Positions 16,373 to 23,914 of a stretch of 26,561 nt of DNA are shown here, piece by piece. The translations under genes and the position numbers were made by a program. Within the stretch, counting starts at the first letter, position 1, and the number at the start of each line of letters is the position of its first letter. This stretch comes from CAYMCV01 sp964389005. GTDB lineage: Bacteria; Bacillota; Clostridia; Lachnospirales; Lachnospiraceae. The notes beneath the pieces are model-generated. The model was not told where the DNA came from. It did not search any database and saw only the letters and a program-made list of their open reading frames with translations. The stretch spans positions 1-26,561 of the forward strand of contig CAYMCV010000021.1 of assembly GCA_964389005.1 (NCBI GenBank), in the 5' to 3' direction.

Positions 16373-17653
16373 ATGAAAAAGAAACTAATTACAGGAATAT
16401 GCATCTATCAAAACGAAGTCGTGAAAGGACCCGAGGACAAAACCCCGATTTCTATCAATTATGAGAATCTGATTCGTTATTACGGCGATGTCAATGCAGA
16501 TGAAATTTTGGTTCATGATTTGTCCGATACGGAAGAAGGACGCGAGCAAGCTTTGATTCTGCTCAAAAACATTGCTACACTATCCGAGATACCTGTCGTT
16601 GTATTCGGTACAATCAAACGTGTGGAAGATGTGAAGAAATATCTTTACACGGGATGCGCACGCACAATATTAAACTTATCATTGACGTCGAATTGGGAGA
16701 TGCTGGAAGAAGTATCCAAGCGTTTTGGTAAAAGCAGCATCGCGGTTACTTTGGAAGATTATGATAATTTACCGATTTATCGGATGCAGATTGAAAACTA
16801 TGCATCGGAATTCTATCTGTTCGGCAATGTGAAGTGGAATGAAATCGTTCCGGAACTTCCGATTCCCGCAATTGTTCATTTGAATACGATACCGCTCGAT
16901 CGCTTTTTAGATGTATATGATTATGAAAATGTCGGAGGCGCTTGCGGCGCAATGATTAATGAAAATGCCAAGGAAATCAATTCTCTGAAAGCGTTGCTGA
17001 TTGAGCGTGGCGTTGAAGTGAATGCGTTTACGGCAAGCATTCCCTGGTCTGAACTAAAAAAGAACGAAGATGGCTTGATTCCGGTCATTACGCAGGATTA
17101 CAGAACCGGGAAAGTACTCATGATGGCCTATATGAATGAAGAGGCCTATCATGCGACATTAACAACGGGTAAAATGACCTATTTCAGCAGGAACCGCAAG
17201 AAATTGTGGGAAAAAGGAGAAACGAGCGGTCATTTTCAATATGCCAAAGTTCTCTATGCGGACTGTGATAACGACACATTGCTTGCCAAAGTATCACAAA
17301 TCGGTGCCGCCTGCCATACGGGAAGTACCAGCTGCTTTTTTAAGGAAATTGCTTCGAAACCTTATGATGATACCAATCCGCTGAAGGTATTTGAGGATGT
17401 TTACGGTGTCATTGCTGATCGTAAAATCAATCCCAAAGAAGGTTCCTATACCAATTATCTGTTTGATAAAGGAATTGATAAAATACTTAAAAAAGTTGGC
17501 GAGGAAGCTACCGAAATCGTAATCGCCGCAAAAAATCCCGAAACAAACGAGATTAAGTATGAAATTTCTGATTTCTTGTATCATGTAATGGTGCTCATGG
17601 TGGAGAGAGGCGTTACATGGGAAGAAATTACGAAAGAACTGGCACGGCGATAA
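16373..17653 (+). CDS. hisIE: HisIE fused to an N-terminal degenerate HisF/HisA-like barrel
   Basis: A 426-residue fusion. Residues about 224-330 are HisI, phosphoribosyl-AMP cyclohydrolase, with metal-binding DCDNDTLL and GAACHTGSTSCFF. Residues about 338-426 are HisE, phosphoribosyl-ATP pyrophosphohydrolase, with KVGEEATEIVIAAKN and EISDFLYHVMVLM. Residues 1-222 align by eye with HisF/HisA: CIYQNEVVKG with the first strand, ADEILVHDLSD, IPVVVFGTIKRVEDVKKYL with the GGGI phosphate loop, and a last strand and helix ending LIERGVEVN. The catalytic Asp of strand 1 and both Gly-rich phosphate loops are missing (FGTI and LNTI in their place), so this domain is probably not an active HisA or HisF. 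GGAG precedes the ATG. Confidence 0.9.
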   Translation: MKKKLITGICIYQNEVVKGPEDKTPISINYENLIRYYGDVNADEILVHDLSDTEEGREQALILLKNIATLSEIPVVVFGTIKRVEDVKKYLYTGCARTILNLSLTSNWEMLEEVSKRFGKSSIAVTLEDYDNLPIYRMQIENYASEFYLFGNVKWNEIVPELPIPAIVHLNTIPLDRFLDVYDYENVGGACGAMINENAKEINSLKALLIERGVEVNAFTASIPWSELKKNEDGLIPVITQDYRTGKVLMMAYMNEEAYHATLTTGKMTYFSRNRKKLWEKGETSGHFQYAKVLYADCDNDTLLAKVSQIGAACHTGSTSCFFKEIASKPYDDTNPLKVFEDVYGVIADRKINPKEGSYTNYLFDKGIDKILKKVGEEATEIVIAAKNPETNEIKYEISDFLYHVMVLMVERGVTWEEITKELARR

Positions 17654-17656
17654 TGA

Positions 17657-17986
17657 TTAATCGCTTTGTCGTAAGGTCGGCATATTTTGTTCGTCTGTTA
17701 ATATTTTCGATGTAATTACAGACGCAGAATATCCACCGACTTGAATATTGTTTTGACTGCAATACCAGTAACAACACAGGAGCAAAAGTGCAATTGCAAC
17801 ACGCAGCACAATTGAAGCAGACATTTGTCGAAAAAAGAGAACGGAATCGTCGTCATCGATATTGGTGGTTCTGTTCCCTTTTATGATATTTTCACGTGAA
17901 CGAACCATCGCTTTGTTTTGCTGACTTTCGTTTCTCAAGAAATGAATCAATTCCAGTTTGTTATCCAAAGATGAGTTTTCTTTCAA
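17657..17986 (-). CDS. Small single-pass membrane protein of unknown function
   Basis: A 109-residue reading frame opposite to its neighbours. The N-terminal half is hydrophilic and charged (RSRENIIKG, NIDDDDSVLF). One hydrophobic helix follows at about residues 59-77 (IVLRVAIALLLLCCYWYC), then a 30-residue tail probably outside the cell. It begins with TTG, with AGGAAC about 6 bases upstream, and fills the gap between the his operon and the divergent radical SAM gene almost exactly. Its stop lies 3 bases from the hisIE stop. I do not recognise the family. That it is a real gene is inferred from the ribosome binding site, the topology and the tidy fit. Confidence 0.6.
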   Translation of the reverse strand: MKENSSLDNKLELIHFLRNESQQNKAMVRSRENIIKGNRTTNIDDDDSVLFFRQMSASIVLRVAIALLLLCCYWYCSQNNIQVGGYSASVITSKILTDEQNMPTLRQSD

Positions 17987-18016
17987 TTGCAGTTCCTACA
18001 CTTTTTATCTTATATT
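17987..18016 (+). promoter_or_regulatory. Possible promoter of the radical SAM gene
   Basis: TTGCAG (17987-17992) and TATATT (18011-18016) with an 18-base spacer lie 20 bases before the ATG at 18037. The -35 abuts the start of the divergent small gene, so the two could share regulation. The match is moderate. Confidence 0.45.
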
Positions 18017-18036
18017 ATGAAAATACGGAGAAAAAT

Positions 18037-19911
18037 ATGAATCAGTTGGCGTTAAGCGATGAGATACTAATGCAAATCGAGAAGCCGGCAAGATATATCG
18101 GCTGTGAAGTAAACAGTATCAAAAAGGATAAAAATAAAGTTGACATCAGATTTGCATTTGCGTTCCCTGACGTGTATGAAATCGGTATGAGCCATTTGGG
18201 TATACAGATTCTTTACGGCATGTTTAACGAGATGGATGATGTCTGGTGTGAACGTGTCTATTCCCCATGGCCCGATCTTGATCAAATCATGCGAAAGGAA
18301 CAAATTGCATTGTTTGCTTTGGAAAGTCAGGAACCGGTCAAAGATTTTGATTTTCTGGGAATTACTCTTCAATATGAGATGTGTTATACGAATATTCTGC
18401 AGTTGTTGGATTTGGCCCAAATTCCACTGCATGCCAAGGACAGAGATGATACTGTCCCCATTATAATCGGAGGCGGACCGTGTGCTTACAATCCTGAACC
18501 GATTGCGGAATTTTTTGACTTATTTTATATCGGGGAAGGTGAAACCCAATACAGAGAACTGTTTGATTTGTATATAACATGCAAGAAGAATGGTATCGGA
18601 AGAGATGCTTTTTTACGGAAGGCAGCAATGATTTCCGGGATATATGTACCTTCGCTTTATGATGTTACATATAAGGAGGACGGTACCATAGCCGAAATGA
18701 TTCCATGCGATTCGTCAATACCGGCAATCATTACAAAGGAAGTGGAATGTAATCTTTCATCATGTTACTATCCGACGAAACCTGTAATGCCTTTTATCAA
18801 AGCAACACAAGATCGTGTGACGTTAGAGATACAGAGAGGGTGCACCAGAGGGTGCAGATTCTGCCAGGCAGGTCAGTTATATCGACCGATTCGCGAACGT
18901 AATGTTGATGTTTTAAAAGAATATGCCGTTGCCATGCTCCAAAGCACCGGACATGAAGAAATATGCTTAAGTTCTTTAAGTTCCAGCGATTACAGCCATT
19001 TGGATGAATTGCTTTATTTCTTGGTCGATTATTGCAAAGAACAGAAAGTCAATGTTTCGCTTCCTTCGCTTAGAATCGACGCGTTCTCACTTGATATTAT
19101 GCAAAAAGTACAAGATGTCAAAAAAAGCAGTTTGACATTTGCGCCGGAAGCAGGCACACAACGTTTGAGAGACATCATTAATAAAGGTCTGACGGAAGAA
19201 ACGATTTTGTCGGGAGCAAAGCAGGCATTTGAAGGCGGCTGGAACAAGGTAAAACTTTATTTTATGCTTGGTTTGCCGTATGAAACAGAGGAAGATATTG
19301 AAGGAATTGCGGTACTATGCAATGAGATTGCCAAAGTATATTACGAGACGGTTCCGAAAGAAAAGAGAAACGGAAAAATTCAGATTACGGCTAGTACTTC
19401 GTTTTTTATACCCAAACCTTTTACGCCGTTTCAATGGGCACCGATGTCAACGCAAGAAGATTTCCGAAATAAAGCATATCAAACAAGGAATGCAATATCC
19501 GGACAATTGAATCAAAGAAGCATACATTACAATTGGCATGATACCGAGGTTAGTGTGTTGGAAGGCGTATTTGCACGCGGAGACAGGAAAATAGCAAAAG
19601 TTATAGAAAACGCATATCAAAACGGTTGCATTTTTGATGCATGGACCGAAAACTTTGACAAAGATAAGTGGAAGAAGGCTTTTGAGGATGCGCAAATCAA
19701 TATTGATTTTTATACAACACGAGAAAGGGCCGAAGATGAAGTGTTTCCATGGGATTTCATTGATATCGGTGTATCCAAAAAATATTTGTTGCGAGAGTGG
19801 AAACGGGCGGAAACCGGAGAAACAACGCCAAATTGCATGATAAAATGTCAAGGGTGCGGTGCCGCAAAGTATGGGAACGGTGATTTCTGCAAAACGGAGG
19901 TGCAAATATGA
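18037..19911 (+). CDS. B12-binding-like radical SAM protein (TIGR03960 family)
   Basis: A 624-residue member of the TIGR03960 family, of unknown substrate. Residues 14-180 form a cobalamin-binding-like N-terminal domain (FAFPDVYEIGMSHLGIQILYG; IIIGGGPCAYNPEPIAEFFD). The radical SAM 4Fe-4S motif CxxxCxxC is at Cys269, Cys273 and Cys276 (RGCTRGCRFCQAGQLYRP). The C-terminus carries a further Cys cluster (CMIKCQGCGAAKYG...C) that may bind a second cluster. I start at ATG 18037, with GGAG 6 bases before it and the family's usual EKPARYIG close behind; an in-frame ATG at 17896 would overlap the minus-strand gene. It overlaps the next gene by four bases. Confidence 0.92.
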   Translation: MNQLALSDEILMQIEKPARYIGCEVNSIKKDKNKVDIRFAFAFPDVYEIGMSHLGIQILYGMFNEMDDVWCERVYSPWPDLDQIMRKEQIALFALESQEPVKDFDFLGITLQYEMCYTNILQLLDLAQIPLHAKDRDDTVPIIIGGGPCAYNPEPIAEFFDLFYIGEGETQYRELFDLYITCKKNGIGRDAFLRKAAMISGIYVPSLYDVTYKEDGTIAEMIPCDSSIPAIITKEVECNLSSCYYPTKPVMPFIKATQDRVTLEIQRGCTRGCRFCQAGQLYRPIRERNVDVLKEYAVAMLQSTGHEEICLSSLSSSDYSHLDELLYFLVDYCKEQKVNVSLPSLRIDAFSLDIMQKVQDVKKSSLTFAPEAGTQRLRDIINKGLTEETILSGAKQAFEGGWNKVKLYFMLGLPYETEEDIEGIAVLCNEIAKVYYETVPKEKRNGKIQITASTSFFIPKPFTPFQWAPMSTQEDFRNKAYQTRNAISGQLNQRSIHYNWHDTEVSVLEGVFARGDRKIAKVIENAYQNGCIFDAWTENFDKDKWKKAFEDAQINIDFYTTRERAEDEVFPWDFIDIGVSKKYLLREWKRAETGETTPNCMIKCQGCGAAKYGNGDFCKTEVQI

Positions 19912-20609
19912 AAATCAGACTTAAATTTTCAAAAGTCGGACCTCTGAAATTCATTGGTCATCTGGATACGATGCGTTATTTTCAAAAAGCGATGCGACGT
20001 GCGAATATTGATATTGCTTATTCCGGCGGCTACAGTCCTCATCAGATTATGTCATTTGCAGCCCCGCTCGGCGTCGGAACGGAGAGCCTCGGAGAATACT
20101 TTGATATTGAAGTCAACAGTGTCACAAGCAGTCAGGATATGAAAAAACGTTTAAATGACGTAATGACGGACGGAATAACAATTATTGAAGTAAAAAAACT
20201 TGATGACAATGCAAGAAATGCAATGGCTTCGGTTATGGCTGCTGCATATCGTGTTTCGTTGAAAAAAGACCATCAATGGCCCGCATCTGATATGAAGGAA
20301 GTTTTAGAGCGATTTTTGCGTCAGGAAACAATTCCTTTTGAGAAAGAAACCAAAACAGGAAAGCATACCATCAATCTTCGTCCAGGGATTTATGAAATGA
20401 TAATGGATGAACATGAGATTTTGCACATGACGGTTGATGCAAGCAGCGCGGGAAATATCAAGCCCAAAGCCGTTATGAATACATTGTTTTCGATGATTGG
20501 AGCCGATTTCAATGATACTTGTTATTCATTATGCAGAACGGAAATTTTTACGTGTATGGAGGATGGAATTCTGATTCCTCTTTGCGATGTCGGCACGAAT
20601 ATAGGATGA
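19908..20609 (+). CDS. DUF2344 / TIGR03936 radical SAM-linked protein
   Basis: The 233-residue partner that in many Bacillota follows the TIGR03960 radical SAM gene, or is fused to it. Family marks are RLKFSKVGPLKFIGHLDTMR and YSGGYSPHQIMSFAAPLGVGTES. Its start overlaps the radical SAM stop (ATGA) and GGAGG lies just upstream, so the two are translationally coupled and probably work as one unit. The reaction is unknown. No signal peptide or membrane segment is visible. The neighbouring RNase G and ribosomal protein genes suggest, without proving, a link to RNA or ribosome biology. Confidence 0.92.
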   Translation: MKIRLKFSKVGPLKFIGHLDTMRYFQKAMRRANIDIAYSGGYSPHQIMSFAAPLGVGTESLGEYFDIEVNSVTSSQDMKKRLNDVMTDGITIIEVKKLDDNARNAMASVMAAAYRVSLKKDHQWPASDMKEVLERFLRQETIPFEKETKTGKHTINLRPGIYEMIMDEHEILHMTVDASSAGNIKPKAVMNTLFSMIGADFNDTCYSLCRTEIFTCMEDGILIPLCDVGTNIG

Positions 20610-20628
20610 TTTTTTAGCAAATATTTGT

Positions 20629-21846
20629 ATGGAGGGCATGGGTACGGACTCAAAACTATTGATAACCAAGAGAAATCGACAAGTAATTTCTTTACATATT
20701 GTAAATGACCGACTGGAGCATGTTACGGTTTCAGATAACAGTTCTTATGGTCTTGGCGATATTTTTGTCGGTAAAGTGTTGCAGATTTCCAAACCGATTG
20801 AAGCAGCGTTTGTCTCGATGCCGGATGGGGATCGGGGATTTCTTTCGTTACGTGACAATGGGAGTGTGTTTATTTCGAAAAGAGCAGAATTTGCGGCGCC
20901 TGTCATCGGCGATGAAATATTGGTGCAGGTTGAAAATCTGCCTTCCAAAGGGAAAAAAGCGAAAGTCACGGGAAAGTTCTCAATAAATGGAAAATATGCT
21001 GTTTGCTGTAAAGGGAAAAATAACGTTGCGGCTTCATCCAAACTTTCGAATGAAGTGAAAGAACAATGTATAACAATTGTAAAAAGTGTACTTCAATCGA
21101 TGCAAGACAAAGATATCGGAATTATTGTTCGAACCAATGCCGAATCGCTTGCAGAGGATAATCATTTTGAACTGCTAAAAGACGAAATTATGCAACTGTC
21201 AAATAAATATCACTCTTTACTTGAAAAAGCTTCTCATAGAGACGCAGGAATTACTGTTTACAAGGCACCGAGCGCATATTTGTCTGAGATTAGAAATCTT
21301 CGCTCCAAGCAATTAAAACGTATTGTGACCGATGATGAGTCTCTCTACCTTGATATCAAAGACTTTTTAGAAGCAGAGCAAGCGGAAGATTTATCAAAAC
21401 TGACATTAATGAAAGACACAAACGTATCGATGTCGGTATTGTATGGGATTGAGCAAAAATTGGATTCGGCGCTCAACAGTAAAGTATGGCTTAAGTCCGG
21501 TGGATTTATTGTGATTGAACAAACGGAAGCAATGACGGTTATTGATGTTAATACTGGTAAATACGATAAAAAATCTCAATGTGAGCGTACGTTTTTTAAC
21601 ATTAATTCAGAAGCTGCGGATGAGATTGCTTACCAATTGCGACTACGAAACATTTCGGGGATCATCATCGTTGACTTTATTAACATGAAATTGTCTGAAA
21701 ATTATGACATTTTATTGGATAACATGCGCAAAAATTTGTCTTTGGATTCTGTTCATACAGAAATTATTGATGTTACAAAACTCGGACTTGTTGAAATAAC
21801 GAGAAAAAAAGCGGATAAAACATTGAAAGAACAAATTTTCGGTTAA
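20629..21846 (+). CDS. rng: Ribonuclease E/G family endoribonuclease (RNase G)
   Basis: A single-strand RNA endonuclease of RNA processing and decay. An S1-type domain (GDIFVGKVLQISKPIEAAFV ... GDRGFLSL) is followed by the catalytic core with GGFIVIEQTEAMTVIDVNTGK (Asp306) and GIIIVDFINM (Asp349), matching the two Mg-binding Asp of RNase E. The QLRLRNISG segment is intact. At 405 residues it stops after KTLKEQIFG, so the Cys-x-x-Cys zinc link and the small domain of RNase E are absent. The start is uncertain: ATG 20629, ATG 20638 and TTG 20659 are in frame, and the only good Shine-Dalgarno, GGAGGG (20631-20636), is oddly close to all of them. Confidence 0.92.
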   Translation: MEGMGTDSKLLITKRNRQVISLHIVNDRLEHVTVSDNSSYGLGDIFVGKVLQISKPIEAAFVSMPDGDRGFLSLRDNGSVFISKRAEFAAPVIGDEILVQVENLPSKGKKAKVTGKFSINGKYAVCCKGKNNVAASSKLSNEVKEQCITIVKSVLQSMQDKDIGIIVRTNAESLAEDNHFELLKDEIMQLSNKYHSLLEKASHRDAGITVYKAPSAYLSEIRNLRSKQLKRIVTDDESLYLDIKDFLEAEQAEDLSKLTLMKDTNVSMSVLYGIEQKLDSALNSKVWLKSGGFIVIEQTEAMTVIDVNTGKYDKKSQCERTFFNINSEAADEIAYQLRLRNISGIIIVDFINMKLSENYDILLDNMRKNLSLDSVHTEIIDVTKLGLVEITRKKADKTLKEQIFG

Positions 21847-21862
21847 TATTCACAAAAAACAC

Positions 21863-21891
21863 TTGAAATAATGTGGGTTTATTGATATTAT
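21863..21891 (+). promoter_or_regulatory. Predicted promoter of the SHOCT-repeat gene
   Basis: TTGAAA (21863-21868), 17 bases, then TATTAT (21886-21891). It lies after the rng stop and about 155 bases before the gene, leaving a long leader that contains a terminator-like hairpin. Confidence 0.55.
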
Positions 21892-21929
21892 ACTAATGAA
21901 CAAATGCTTCTTCTTTGTATATCTGAGTC

Positions 21930-21967
21930 CCGTTTTCCGGATATCGTTTCGGACCACGGATTTTTTA
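21930..21967 (+). terminator. Terminator-like hairpin between rng and the SHOCT-repeat gene
   Basis: CCGT (21930-21933) pairs with ACGG (21956-21959) and TCCG (21936-21939) with CGGA (21950-21953), separated by a two-by-two internal loop, followed by TTTTTTATTT. It may end the radical SAM-rng transcript. Because a promoter candidate lies upstream of it, it could instead be an attenuator. Confidence 0.6.
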
Positions 21968-22044
21968 TTTGACTTTATTTGAATATATCATACAAGGACA
22001 AGTAAAGTGTGAAAGACAGGGAATGAAAAGGGAGGTTACTTTAA

Positions 22045-23700
22045 ATGGCTAGTGCTCAGGTGTTTACTTGTAATTACAGCGGCAGCATCAAAAACAAGCT
22101 GTTGAAAGGCGGAGAGAAACTTTTTCTGAAAATCGATGATCAAAAGATTTCAGGGAAAGGATTTATATGTAATGAGGAAGGGCGCAACGGGTACATAGAT
22201 AATTTCGAATATCCCATTAATGATGTGCGCGAAGTTTTTAAGGGCGAATATCAAGGCAATCAAGCATTGATTATGAATACGAGGATAACCAGTTTGTACG
22301 GTACCAAGAAGGCACAGACGATTTTCCCTGCAATCAAGGATATTGATTTGGTGATTGAACTTCTCGGTAATATCAAAGAGAACACGGCTGGTTCCGCTAG
22401 CGGTGCAACGGCTGAGACACGTCAAGCGACAACGCAGAGTCAACCGATTCCGGCGAAAGCGCCTACAGTCCCGGCGGATACTGTAGTTCCGGCAGCTCCC
22501 AAGGTTGAAGTTCGTTCAGCAAAGTCTGCGGAGGCACATGCGGCCAAAGCAGCAGAGCCGCAGGTTGTCAAAGAACCGTTACCTACAGTTATCATTAAAC
22601 AAGAAACACCGGTTCGAGGCGTTGTTCCCGAGGCAACCGCTACAGTTGCAGGTTCTGCACTGTTAACGAAGCCTGCAGCAAAAGCAGCTCCCAAACAGGA
22701 AGCACCGAAGCAGGACAATTCCGAGGATTTCCAGAAGCGTCTTGAGAAGTTATATGTTTTGAAAGATTGCGGTATGCTGACAGAGAAAGAATTTGATGCC
22801 AAGAAACTGGAACTTGTCAGTGAACTTTGCGGCATGACCGATTTCAATGAGAAAGTTCAGAAACTGGTTGTATTGAAAGAGTGCGGAATGCTCTCTGACA
22901 AAGAATTTGAAACCAGAAAAATTGATATCATCAAAGAGTGTTGCAGTACAGATGTTGATAATTTGGATGAGTATAAACGTAATGTTGAGAGACTTCCTTA
23001 TTTGAAACTCGGCGGCATGATTGATGAAAGAGAGTTTGAAGAAAAGAAGATTTCTGTTCTGAAAGAAGTTGAATACAGACCGGAAGACAGTAACGAGACA
23101 TTATTAAAGAAATTAGAGCGTTGGCCGATTTTAAGAGAATGTGAGATGCTCACTGCAGACGAATATGCAATTCGTGTTCAATCATTGGTTGACTTAATCG
23201 ATGTCAGCGATTCAGACAGCATTGATGCATTGATTAAGAAATTGAACAAATGGCCGGTTCTCGTAAGTGCAAACTTGATTTCGGCTTCTGAATTTAAGAA
23301 GAAACAAATCTTTGTAATTGAAGGATTTGTAAATGCTCCTTGGAGTACAGTCGGCGAGTTCCAGACGATTGTAGAACGATTAATGGCATTGAAGACATGC
23401 AACTGGTTATCGGAGAGCGAATTCCATAACAAGAAAGTTGAATTACTGAAACGTGTCAATGCTGTTGAGGATTACGTCACCAAGATTAAGCTTTATATAG
23501 CATTGCCGAACATTGGATTGATTTCAGAAGCAGATTACAATCTTAAGAAAGAAGAATTTGTTTCCGAGATATTCAGTAATTACGATACCATGGAAGATTT
23601 CCAATCAAAGGTTCGCAAACTGATGGATTTGGAAAAAACAGGTATGCTAACGGCTGATGAATTTGCAAGTTACAAGATGAGATTAATGAGCGAGTTATAA
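22045..23700 (+). CDS. Protein with N-terminal domain and eight tandem SHOCT-like repeats
   Basis: A 551-residue soluble-looking protein of unknown function. Residues 1-112 form a compact, probably beta-rich domain, perhaps of the bacterial PH or SHOCT-associated type. Residues 113-226 are an Ala/Pro/Lys/Glu linker. Residues 227-551 hold eight repeats of about 40 residues, starting near 227, 266, 308, 350, 393, 437, 476 and 517. Each has the SHOCT-like pattern of a helix (xxKLxxLKxCG), MLTxxEF, then a Lys-rich helix (xxKKxELL). SHOCT domains normally occur as one short C-terminal helical pair; eight in a row is unusual. There is no signal peptide. A strong GGGAGG precedes the ATG. Promoter and terminator on either side suggest a single-gene transcript. 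A scaffold or oligomerising role is a guess. Confidence 0.85.
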   Translation: MASAQVFTCNYSGSIKNKLLKGGEKLFLKIDDQKISGKGFICNEEGRNGYIDNFEYPINDVREVFKGEYQGNQALIMNTRITSLYGTKKAQTIFPAIKDIDLVIELLGNIKENTAGSASGATAETRQATTQSQPIPAKAPTVPADTVVPAAPKVEVRSAKSAEAHAAKAAEPQVVKEPLPTVIIKQETPVRGVVPEATATVAGSALLTKPAAKAAPKQEAPKQDNSEDFQKRLEKLYVLKDCGMLTEKEFDAKKLELVSELCGMTDFNEKVQKLVVLKECGMLSDKEFETRKIDIIKECCSTDVDNLDEYKRNVERLPYLKLGGMIDEREFEEKKISVLKEVEYRPEDSNETLLKKLERWPILRECEMLTADEYAIRVQSLVDLIDVSDSDSIDALIKKLNKWPVLVSANLISASEFKKKQIFVIEGFVNAPWSTVGEFQTIVERLMALKTCNWLSESEFHNKKVELLKRVNAVEDYVTKIKLYIALPNIGLISEADYNLKKEEFVSEIFSNYDTMEDFQSKVRKLMDLEKTGMLTADEFASYKMRLMSEL

Positions 23701-23718
23701 TTCAAACAAACCAATTTC

Positions 23719-23749
23719 AGATACGGCACTTTTGGTGCCGTATCTTTTT
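23719..23749 (+). terminator. Terminator of the SHOCT-repeat gene
   Basis: AGATACGGCAC (23719-23729) and GTGCCGTATCT (23735-23745) form a perfect 11-bp stem with a 5-base loop, followed by a T-tract. A textbook rho-independent terminator 18 bases after the stop codon. Confidence 0.92.
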
Positions 23750-23802
23750 ATGTCAGGTGCTTTTCAGCGGTTTTCTCCGCAAACTTTTATTCAAGTTTTT
23801 AC

Positions 23803-23832
23803 TTGACACTTTATTTGTAACGGTGCTATAAT
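23803..23832 (+). promoter_or_regulatory. Consensus sigma-A promoter of rplU-prp-rpmA
   Basis: TTGACA (23803-23808), 18 bases, then TATAAT (23827-23832): both hexamers are perfect. Transcription would start near 23839. A strong, probably growth-linked promoter fits ribosomal protein genes. Confidence 0.9.
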
Positions 23833-23838
23833 ATCACA

Positions 23839-23914
23839 GTATGCCGCATAGTGAGGTAAAAGTGAGGAAGTATCTCCACCGAAGCTAGCGAGTAATGATT
23901 ATAGGAGGTGCCTT
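23839..23914 (+). ncRNA. 5' leader of rplU, candidate L21 leader element
   Basis: About 75 transcribed bases precede the rplU ATG. GTGAGG occurs twice (23851-23856 and 23862-23867), and either copy could pair, imperfectly, with CTCCAC (23874-23879). The ribosome binding site AGGAGG follows at about 23903-23908. Structured leaders called L21 leaders occur upstream of rplU in Bacillota and are thought to mediate feedback control. The position fits, but I cannot confirm the fold by eye. Confidence 0.45.

Noticed and set aside
17896..18036. N-terminal extension of the radical SAM gene to an upstream ATG
   Set aside because: The extension has no similarity to the family, overlaps the minus-strand gene, and the ATG at 18037 has a proper GGAG site.
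19447..19905. 152-codon minus-strand frame opposite the radical SAM gene
   Set aside because: It is fully antisense to a conserved family member and shows no start signal or motif.
22381..22730. Ala/Pro/Lys-rich stretch as a sign of transferred DNA
   Set aside because: The composition follows from a flexible linker in the protein; flanking sequence is ordinary and there are no mobile element ends.
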